This document shows positions 1 to 6,323 of a stretch of 6,323 nucleotides of DNA, one piece after another. The position numbers and the translations under genes are program-made. The stretch is from Filomicrobium sp. (GTDB taxonomy: Bacteria; Pseudomonadota; Alphaproteobacteria; Rhizobiales; Hyphomicrobiaceae): NCBI GenBank assembly GCA_030607105.1, contig JAUWFF010000077.1, forward strand, positions 1 through 6,323. Reading direction: 5' to 3'. The notes beneath the pieces were generated by a model. That model ran no database searches and was not told where the DNA came from. It was given only the letters and a program-made list of their open reading frames with translations. Numbering within the stretch: position 1 is the stretch's first letter; every line of letters starts with the position of its first letter.

Positions 1-132
1 ATCACCGCCGGCCATCACCCTGCGAGGAGTTTCCGCGCAGAACAGGACCTCAACGGCAGTGCAATTGCAAGGTCCCAGCACATATCGCCAATCTGCATCC
101 GCGCGGGAGAAAACCACGATTTCAGGTGACAT
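1..132 (-). CDS. Possible divergent gene, 5' end only (hypothetical, runs off left edge)
   Basis: A minus-strand frame beginning with ATG at 132 stays open for 44 codons to the left edge; the same frame is also open upstream as far as about 210. The peptide starts MSPEIVVFSRADADWRYVLG. The early hydrophobic strand (IVVF) loosely recalls the first strand of a response-regulator receiver or other Rossmann-like fold, but no diagnostic motif is visible and I do not recognise the family. No convincing Shine-Dalgarno precedes the ATG. Other frames in this GC-rich stretch are also open, so openness is weak evidence. If real, it is transcribed divergently from the glycosyltransferase and shares the gap 133-358 with it. 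Confidence 0.25.
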   Translation of the reverse strand, partial: MSPEIVVFSRADADWRYVLGPCNCTAVEVLFCAETPRRVMAGGD

Positions 133-358
133 TCTCGCGACGGAGGACGTTCTGCGGAAGGCTGTGGATCTCAACCTAAGGACCTGTTTCAACGATAGGA
201 TTTGCGTTACTCAGTGACCACCGACCAAACCGCATGAGCACATTTTTCCAGATCGATCGTGTCCTCGGCCACCTTGGAAGAGCCACGACTCGTGGTGTAT
301 GTCAGTTTCGTGAGTCGCAGCCCCCCGCGGGCACTATTGAGCGAGGCTAAGATCAGGC
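133..358. other. Intergenic region upstream of the glycosyltransferase
   Basis: No supportable gene lies in this 226-bp gap. It holds a short perfect inverted repeat, CCACG-ACT-CGTGG (283-295), and a longer-spaced pair, CGACTC (286-291) with GAGTCG (312-317), which overlap and could form alternative hairpins. A weak sigma-70-like pair, TTGGAA (274-279) and TATGTC (298-303) with an 18-bp spacer, sits over the same repeat, but the match is poor. A promoter for the 359-2019 pair is expected here; I cannot place it with confidence. Confidence 0.3.
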
Positions 359-1180
359 ATGCGCATCTCAGTGGTCATTCCGGCGTTGAATGAAGCCGGA
401 AACATCGGCCGTCTGGTCGCCGAGACCTATGAGCACGTGCCGTCCTCGACGCTCGCCGAAGTGATCGTCATCGACGACGGCAGCGACGACAGCACGCCCG
501 ACGAGATCAAGCAGATGCTGGATTCAGGCTATTATCCGGGCCTCCGGCTGATTCGCCACGAAAAGCGCTGTGGACAGTCCGTTGCCTTGCGCACTGGGAT
601 CAGCGCGGCAACAAACGCCGTCATCGCCACCATGGACGGAGACGGGCAGAATGATCCCCGCGACATACCAAAATTGCTTGAGCATCTTGCCTCGCCTGGC
701 GAAGACGGACCCTCGCTTGTTGGCGGCTGGCGACAGACCCGCAAGGACACCGGCTCCAAGCGCTTCGCCTCCCGCGCCGCGAACAAGATCCGTGATTGGG
801 TGCTGCGCGATGACTGCCCCGACACCGGTTGCGGTATCAAGGTCTACTGGCGCGAAGTCTTCGTGCGCTTGCCGTTCTTCACCAGCATGCACCGGTACCT
901 GCCGGCAATGTTCCAGACCTATGGCCACAAGGTCGCCTACGTCCCCGTGAGCGACCGCCCCCGTGAAGTGGGACATTCGAAATACAATAATCTGACCCGA
1001 GCCCTGGTCGGCCTGTACGACCTGTTCGGCGTCAGCTGGCTGCGTCGCCGCACGCGCATCCCGGTCATTCGCGAAGCCCTGCCTATTGATCAACTGGCCA
1101 CCGTCTGGCCGCGCCCTGCAACGCCTCCCATTGCCAAAAGCGGCGATCAAAGTGGCCAACCGCATCGGCAGATGACATGA
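359..1180 (+). CDS. Glycosyltransferase family 2 (dolichol-phosphate-mannose-synthase-like)
   Basis: This 273-residue GT-A fold glycosyltransferase probably moves a sugar from a nucleotide-sugar donor to a polyprenyl phosphate or other envelope acceptor at the cytoplasmic face of the membrane. The N-terminus, MRISVVIPALNEAGNIGRLV, is the classic first strand of family 2. It is followed by the nucleotide-binding acidic motif VIDDGSDDST (D39/D40) and by the metal-binding DxD in MDGDGQNDP (D93, D95). A GHSKYNN segment near residues 205-211 matches the conserved region after the catalytic core of DPM1-like enzymes. There are no clear C-terminal membrane helices, unlike the longer GtrB/ArnC types; the last 30 residues are proline-rich and probably disordered. 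The start is set by the family N-terminus, although the ribosome site is poor (GAGG about 12 nt upstream). Its stop overlaps the next gene's ATG. Fold assignment is secure; donor and acceptor are unknown. Confidence 0.9.
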   Translation: MRISVVIPALNEAGNIGRLVAETYEHVPSSTLAEVIVIDDGSDDSTPDEIKQMLDSGYYPGLRLIRHEKRCGQSVALRTGISAATNAVIATMDGDGQNDPRDIPKLLEHLASPGEDGPSLVGGWRQTRKDTGSKRFASRAANKIRDWVLRDDCPDTGCGIKVYWREVFVRLPFFTSMHRYLPAMFQTYGHKVAYVPVSDRPREVGHSKYNNLTRALVGLYDLFGVSWLRRRTRIPVIREALPIDQLATVWPRPATPPIAKSGDQSGQPHRQMT

Positions 1181-2019
1181 CGCATCCAATCAGCAGACAA
1201 TCTCAAGCCCATGCCAAAGCGGCAGCCCTTGACGTCCGTTCCGCCGGTCCGCAGGCCAATGCCGGTTTGATGGAACCTGTTGGCGAAAAATCCGAACGCA
1301 TGGCCCGCTTGCGCGCAATCCTCAGAGGACGCGACGCCACCAGCTTGCGGAACATTGGTCTTCTTATCGCCGCGGTCATTGGCGTCTCCGCGCTGTTCTG
1401 GGTCAGCGCCAACATCATCGGCCTGGACGAAAACGGCATTCTCGCCACCACATTTCGCAGTTTCGCCGGCAGCCCATGGGCGTTACCGGTCGTAGCCCTT
1501 GGATACACCGCAGCTTCATTGATTGGCGCACCGCAGTTTTTGCTAATCGCCGTCACAGTCGCCGCATTTGGCCCGCTATACGGGTTTGTTTATTCGGTTC
1601 TTTCGACCCTTGTCAGCGCCTCGGCGAATTTTTTCATGGCCCGGCACTTCGGCGCCGACTGGCTGCGCAAGCGCGGCTGGAATGGCATCGGCGGTTTGAC
1701 GGAGATGGTGGGACGCAATGGCTTCATGGCGTCGCTCTTAGTCCGCATTATTCCCTCAGCACCGTTTATCGTGGTCAACATGGGTCTCGGCCTGACGGCT
1801 ACGCCCTACGTTGCTTTCCTCGGCGGCACGGCCATCGGCATCCTGCCCAAAACCGCCCTCATCGCGTTGTTGGGCAAGGTCGTCGAACGCGCCCAGTCTG
1901 GTGATCTCCAGGCCATCCAATATCTTGTATTGGCAGCTCTAGGCTGGATCGCCCTTGCCTTCATGACCAAGTGGATTGTCCGGCGCCGCGAAGCCATGAG
2001 AAACCACCCCGCCGGCTGA
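1177..2019 (+). CDS. TVP38/TMEM64 family (VTT domain, DedA-like) membrane protein
   Basis: This is a 280-residue polytopic inner-membrane protein of the VTT/SNARE-associated superfamily, whose DedA and TMEM41/VMP1 relatives are linked to lipid scrambling or undecaprenyl-phosphate recycling. A hydrophilic N-terminal tail of about 55 residues precedes a membrane segment at about 59-82. The VTT core follows: hydrophobic stretches at about 103-152, a polar amphipathic stretch ending with the basic GADWLRKRGWNG, and the conserved segment RIIPSAPFIVVNMGLGL (190-206) followed by GGTAIGILPKT (216-226). The last helix is at about 246-267, before a basic tail (RRREAMR). The Arg-x-x-Pro-x-x-Pro and GT-x-x-G-x-x-P pattern is the family signature. 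It overlaps the glycosyltransferase by ATGA, so translational coupling is likely, and a joint role in handling a lipid-linked sugar is inferred. No strong ribosome site precedes the ATG; Met32 or Met42 are possible later starts. Confidence 0.88.
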   Translation: MTHPISRQSQAHAKAAALDVRSAGPQANAGLMEPVGEKSERMARLRAILRGRDATSLRNIGLLIAAVIGVSALFWVSANIIGLDENGILATTFRSFAGSPWALPVVALGYTAASLIGAPQFLLIAVTVAAFGPLYGFVYSVLSTLVSASANFFMARHFGADWLRKRGWNGIGGLTEMVGRNGFMASLLVRIIPSAPFIVVNMGLGLTATPYVAFLGGTAIGILPKTALIALLGKVVERAQSGDLQAIQYLVLAALGWIALAFMTKWIVRRREAMRNHPAG

Positions 2020-2164
2020 CCATCTTAGACGAACCGGTGCCCCGCGAGGCCGCTCACTGCTCGATCAGCGCGGCATTCACAAGTCTGTGCACCAGGCATT
2101 TCTCCCACGATCTGGCGCCGTTCATGCGATAGAACACCAAGGTTTCTTCGCACGACACTAACCC
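2020..2164. other. Short intergenic region before the DUF302 gene
   Basis: This gap of about 145 bp separates the VTT gene from the DUF302 gene. I see no gene, no T-tailed hairpin and no convincing -35/-10 pair. It is long enough to hold a promoter, so the DUF302 gene may be expressed separately from the 359-2019 pair, but read-through cannot be excluded. Confidence 0.3.
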
Positions 2165-2169
2165 AGGAG
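2165..2169 (+). promoter_or_regulatory. Ribosome binding site of the DUF302 gene
   Basis: AGGAG lies 6 nt upstream of the ATG at 2176, a near-ideal Shine-Dalgarno that fixes this start. It is the clearest ribosome site among the plus-strand genes. Confidence 0.75.
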
Positions 2170-2175
2170 CCCCCG

Positions 2176-2649
2176 ATGATTGCCCTGCACGCTTCAGTTT
2201 TCCGCACGCTTTTGATCGCCGCTGCCATGCTTGCCTGGCTGGCACCTGCCCACGCCGACAGCCCACTGGTTGTAAAAGAGAGTTCGAATAGCGTTTCTGA
2301 AACCATCGACGCGCTGCAAAAGGTGCTTGAAGCCAAAGGCATCGGTGTGTTCGGCCGCGTTGACCACCAGGCCAATGCCAAGAAGGCTGGCCTCGAGCTG
2401 CCCCCGACAACACTGCTGATCTTCGGCAACCCCAAACTCGGCACGCCGCTGATGCAGACCAATCGCCAGATCGGCATAGATTTGCCAATGAAGGCACTGG
2501 CCTGGCAAGACGCAGACGGAAAAGTCTATCTGGGATATACCGACCCCGAGAAGCTTAGAGCCCGCTATGGCATCGCCGACAGGGACGCAATCTTCGCCAA
2601 GATGGCTAAGGCCTTGGCCGCCATGACCGATAAGGCCTCTGGAAAGTAG
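2176..2649 (+). CDS. DUF302 domain-containing exported protein
   Basis: The protein has 157 residues. Residues 1-27 form a typical Sec signal peptide: a short N-region with Arg10, a hydrophobic core (TLLIAAAMLAWLAP), and an AHA-D cleavage site after A27. The mature protein, about 130 residues, is therefore probably periplasmic. The body matches DUF302: a helix (ETIDALQKVLEAKG), then GVFGRVDHQANAKKAGLELP, then TLLIFGNPKLGTPLMQ, IDLPMKALAWQDADGKVYLG and YTDPEKLRARYGI, in the usual family order and about the usual length. The function of DUF302 is not established; some members contact metals or form small dimers, but this protein gives no basis for choosing. The C-terminus is a lysine- and alanine-rich helix. 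The start is supported by AGGAG 6 nt upstream. The gene lies 156 bp from the VTT gene on the same strand and may have its own promoter. Confidence 0.88.
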   Translation: MIALHASVFRTLLIAAAMLAWLAPAHADSPLVVKESSNSVSETIDALQKVLEAKGIGVFGRVDHQANAKKAGLELPPTTLLIFGNPKLGTPLMQTNRQIGIDLPMKALAWQDADGKVYLGYTDPEKLRARYGIADRDAIFAKMAKALAAMTDKASGK

Positions 2650-2679
2650 TGCTCACGGCACGGATCGCGGCAATTACCG

Positions 2680-2741
2680 AACGGGCGAATAGCGCAGCGG
2701 CCCGCGTCAAAACGCACAATGAAAAAGGTCGCGCGCCCGTT
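2680..2741 (+). repeat. Inverted repeat downstream of the DUF302 gene
   Basis: AACGGGCG (2680-2687) is the exact reverse complement of CGCCCGTT (2734-2741), with 46 bases between them. The right arm is followed by two more T residues, so the transcript could form a long-looped stem ending in a short U run, a possible weak terminator for the DUF302 gene. The right arm can instead pair with CGGGC at 2745-2749 (GCCCG 2735-2739, 5-nt loop). Function is not shown. Confidence 0.3.
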
Positions 2742-2749
2742 TTCCGGGC

Positions 2750-2778
2750 TTCACAACACACGTAACGATTGCTATACA
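2750..2778 (+). promoter_or_regulatory. Candidate sigma-70-type promoter
   Basis: TTCACA (2750-2755) matches the -35 consensus TTGACA at five of six positions. After exactly 17 bp, TATACA (2773-2778) matches TATAAT at four of six. Transcription would begin near 2784-2786 and meet the terminator at 2819-2845 after about 60 nt, before reaching the tRNA. The spacing is ideal, but alphaproteobacterial promoters often deviate from this consensus, so this is a candidate only. Confidence 0.4.
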
Positions 2779-2784
2779 TCGTCG

Positions 2785-2845
2785 CTCCGATGCTTCAGGC
2801 ATCTGTATTGCGGTGCATGAAGGCTCACTAGCGCGAGCCTTTTTT
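2785..2845 (+). ncRNA. Candidate short transcript (~60 nt) between promoter and terminator
   Basis: A start near 2785 and termination at the T-run would give an RNA of about 60 nt with two hairpins: GATGC-TTCAG-GCATC (2789-2803) and the terminator stem (2820-2841). ATGC (2790-2793) could alternatively pair with GCAT (2815-2818). A 13-codon reading frame, ATG at 2790 to TAG at 2829-2831, lies inside it and ends in the terminator loop, like a leader peptide in an attenuator, but it has no Shine-Dalgarno and no structural gene follows. I recognise no known RNA family. The 5' end is inferred from the promoter match only. Confidence 0.25.
2819..2845 (+). terminator. Rho-independent terminator
   Basis: AAGGCTC (2820-2826) pairs perfectly with GAGCCTT (2835-2841) around an 8-nt loop, with a possible G-T pair extending the base. 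A run of six T residues (2840-2845) overlaps and follows the 3' arm. This is a strong plus-strand intrinsic terminator. It ends either the DUF302 transcript, about 170 bp downstream of its stop, or the short unit starting near 2785, and it insulates the tRNA from upstream transcription. Confidence 0.75.
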
Positions 2846-2925
2846 ATTGATGCGCCGCCTTCCGGACATCCCGGGCGCGTAAAACGCCATCCATTTTGGA
2901 TCGGGCGCCCAGGAGACGTTGGTAA

Positions 2926-4586
<1,661 letters not shown>

Positions 4587-4590
<4 letters not shown>

Positions 4591-5645
4591 TGGGAACTCC
4601 GTCGCGCACGCTTCGTGGCACCCTCTATAAAGGCGTTCACAGTGCGCGAAGCATCAATAGTTCGCGACAGATTATAGTGTCTCTGCGTGGTGGCAAATGA
4701 CCGGTGACCTAGAACCAACGCTGCAACCCTGACGTGTTCAGGATCATCAATTGCAATGGACGTTGCCGCGCAATCGCGAAACAAATGCGGATTGATCGGC
4801 TTGCCGAAGGCTTGCTTGGTGCGATTTGAAATCGAAAGCTGCAGCGCATGCGGGGACTGCGGACTGTAGCGGTAGGTCAGCCATAGCCGCACGCCCCGGT
4901 AAACACTGCCCGCAAGCAGAGGGCGATAGACCTCCAGATATTCTTCCAGATCGCCCTTTAGCTCGACTGGGAACAGAATGTTGAGGTCTTGGTTGTTCTT
5001 CATTTCGTCCGCTGCAAAACGGAGCCTCCAAGTCTCACGCTCGCTGACCAGGTGATTTCCGATTTCGATCGAAGCAAAATTGCCCTTCCGGAGTGGACGC
5101 CGCGCCAGCAAGGCGATCTGCAGTCCCTCTCGAAACATGACGGCGTTCTTGCGGCGAGAAACGACCTCACCTCGCCGTGCGGCATCCATCAATGTGCGAC
5201 CAAGAGCTTCTAAGGCTGCAGGCTCTTGAAGACGCTCTCGCTTCTGTGCATGCGAGACAGGGCTCTCGAGTCGCCGAACGGCGAGCCGCAGGAGCGACCG
5301 ATCGGACTCCGGTTCCATGGCCGCTAAGGCCCGCTCAAGATTCAACACGCGTTGCTTAGTCGTCACCGCGCTGACATGCTTTTTTAAGGCGGCGATGTAA
5401 TCAGCAAGTACCGGCTTTGACCATCGCTGCGCAGGTCTTTCATCCGATCGAAGAAGGCCTCGCTTGAGCAGCCAATCCACTGCATAGCCATAACTCTCCG
5501 TAACTGTAGCTCTGGTCGCATCACGCCAAGTTGCGGCGATAGCGCCGCTATCCAGCAGCTCTGATGCCGACATTGCTTCAAACCAGAGCGCACGATCGAT
5601 TGCCGGCCAGCTCTCGTAAGGCATGGCGCTGAAAGCAGCCATCAC
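4587..5645 (-). CDS. Tyrosine recombinase/integrase (second in operon)
   Basis: This is a complete 352-residue tyrosine recombinase. The N-terminal 140 residues are helical and probably contain the SAM-like core-binding domain (about 40-125). The catalytic domain, about 170-330, carries the full set of active-site residues: box I arginine R186 in ARRPLRKGNF, the beta-hairpin lysine K216 in FAADEMKNN, H287 and R290 in PHLFRDCAATS, H314 in LGHRSFATT, and the nucleophile Y324 in RHYN. Aspartate replaces the usual histidine after the second arginine (HLFRD). The start is GTG at 5645 or ATG at 5642, both within GTGATG overlapping the upstream TGA, with GAGAAGG at 5651-5657. Its own TGA (4587-4589) overlaps the serine recombinase start in the same way. 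It is clearly related to the upstream tyrosine recombinase. It probably acts with its neighbours in integration or excision; which of the three performs the crossover is not known. Confidence 0.92.
4597..4600 (-). promoter_or_regulatory. Ribosome binding site of the serine recombinase
   Basis: On the minus strand GGAG lies 6 nt before the GTG at 4590 and 9 nt before the ATG at 4587, inside the 3' end of the preceding gene. Either start is therefore usable, and re-initiation after the overlapping TGA is plausible. Confidence 0.5.
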
Positions 5646-6323
5646 CCGTACCTTCTCGTCTTCCGTTTCGCCCGATTTGGGGGTCTGAGGCTGACAGCCT
5701 TGCGCCGATTGAGAAACGCATCGTAATGCGCGATGGCCTTCTGGGTCTCCATACCCGCATAAAACTGCAGAGTTGTTTGGATTTCGCGATGACCTAGCAG
5801 CTGGCGTACGACCTCATGCCCCCCAGGATTTTCCAGAAGATAGATGTATCCGATCAGATGCCGGAACTGATGTGCGGTAAGGCGAACGCCAAGGAATTCC
5901 TTAACGGTATCTGCAATCTGCTCGGACAAGAGCGCGGGTCCTTTTGGACCAGCGCATTGGCCCGGAAAGAGATAATCCGATGGTGCCCGCAATAGTTTTG
6001 GCCTGACATCGCGAACATAAAAATCGAGCAGCTTCACGGCATCTGAACTCAATGTGAACTCAAGCTCAACGCCATTCTTGACATCGTCTGCCGCGAAATA
6101 GAGATGCACCCGGCGCGACCTGCCCATTCCAACATCAATGAGATTCTTATCAAGTTGAATACTGTGAAGGTTCCGGCATCGGACGGGCGCATTTGTGAGG
6201 AGAGCAACTGCCAGCGCCACCTGAAGTTTGACAGCCGCCGACTGTTTAAAAGGGACTTGTGAGCGACACTGCCGTTGGATCTTATCCGGGATAAGCAAGA
6301 ACTTGCTTACCACCGTTGGATCA
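5642..6323 (-). CDS. Tyrosine recombinase/integrase, 3' part (5' end beyond window)
   Basis: The catalytic domain of a tyrosine recombinase is present; the N-terminus is missing because the gene continues past the right edge. A GTG at 6313 would give 223 residues, but the frame stays open beyond it and the box I arginine would sit only 45 residues in. Full-length relatives place a core-binding domain of 100 or more residues before it, so the GTG is probably internal. Numbering from that GTG: R45 (NAPVRCRNLHS), K79 (FAADDVKNG), H148 and R151 (AHQFRHLIG), H175 (LLGHREIQTT) and Y185 (QFYAGM). All are canonical, so the visible catalytic domain looks functional. The tail is strongly basic (NRAKRKTRRYG). 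The FAAD-x-x-KN hairpin is shared with the next gene, marking the two as paralogs. The TGA (5642-5644) overlaps the next start within GTGATG. It is the most upstream recombinase gene visible. Confidence 0.9.
   Translation of the reverse strand, partial: DPTVVSKFLLIPDKIQRQCRSQVPFKQSAAVKLQVALAVALLTNAPVRCRNLHSIQLDKNLIDVGMGRSRRVHLYFAADDVKNGVELEFTLSSDAVKLLDFYVRDVRPKLLRAPSDYLFPGQCAGPKGPALLSEQIADTVKEFLGVRLTAHQFRHLIGYIYLLENPGGHEVVRQLLGHREIQTTLQFYAGMETQKAIAHYDAFLNRRKAVSLRPPNRAKRKTRRYG
5651..5657 (-). promoter_or_regulatory. Ribosome binding site of the second tyrosine recombinase
   Basis: Minus-strand GAGAAGG ends 5 nt before the GTG at 5645 and 8 nt before the ATG at 5642. It lies inside the coding end of the upstream recombinase, consistent with coupled translation. 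Confidence 0.5.

Noticed and set aside
2..217. Plus-strand frame open from the left edge, possibly the end of an upstream gene
   Set aside because: All three plus frames are open for a long way here, and the 71-residue translation has no recognisable C-terminal domain; it conflicts with the equally weak minus-strand candidate at 1-132.
234..350. A 38-codon plus-strand frame ending 8 nt before the glycosyltransferase start
   Set aside because: It is neatly placed, but no Shine-Dalgarno precedes the ATG and the peptide has no hydrophobic or conserved feature; a frame this short is expected by chance.
524..1189. Minus-strand 221-codon open frame opposite the glycosyltransferase
   Set aside because: It is the shadow of a strongly supported family 2 glycosyltransferase; its composition is typical of antisense translation in GC-rich DNA and it has no domain.
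2025..2508. Three overlapping minus-strand open frames opposite the DUF302 gene
   Set aside because: All are antisense to a gene with a signal peptide, a family match and a clear ribosome site; none shows a recognisable motif.

Overview
The window looks like a chromosomal segment of an alphaproteobacterium. The base composition is moderately GC-rich, the initiator tRNA has an A-U pair in the anticodon stem that I associate with some alphaproteobacteria, and the recombinases resemble families I recall mainly from that class. The class is an inference and I do not assign a genus.

Left half (1-3002): host-type genes, mostly on the plus strand. A possible minus-strand reading frame runs off the left edge (1-132) and is followed by a 226-bp gap. 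Next come a family 2 glycosyltransferase (359-1180) and a TVP38/TMEM64 (VTT/DedA-like) membrane protein (1177-2019), joined by an ATGA overlap and probably one operon. An exported DUF302 protein follows (2176-2649). Between it and the tRNA lies a compact stretch with a plausible promoter (2750-2778) and a clear Rho-independent terminator (2819-2845), perhaps an independent short transcript. A complete initiator tRNA-fMet(CAT) occupies 2926-3002.

Right half (3003-6323): three recombinase genes, all on the minus strand and packed with no gaps, fill the space from the tRNA 3' end to the right edge. In transcription order they are a tyrosine recombinase (5' end beyond the window), a second complete and related tyrosine recombinase, and a large serine recombinase. 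Both junctions have the same GTGATG stop/start overlap, so the three are probably translated as a coupled set. The serine recombinase reads into the antisense strand of the tRNA. Its last 14 residues are encoded there and its stop codon lies in the complement of the anticodon loop.

Interpretation: this is the recombination module and one end of an integrated element whose attachment site is probably the 3' part of tRNA-fMet. The element's cargo and far end lie beyond position 6323. A co-translated tyrosine-tyrosine-serine trio is unusual, because the tyrosine-recombinase trios I know (RIT elements) contain only tyrosine recombinases. It is the strongest candidate here for an under-described system.
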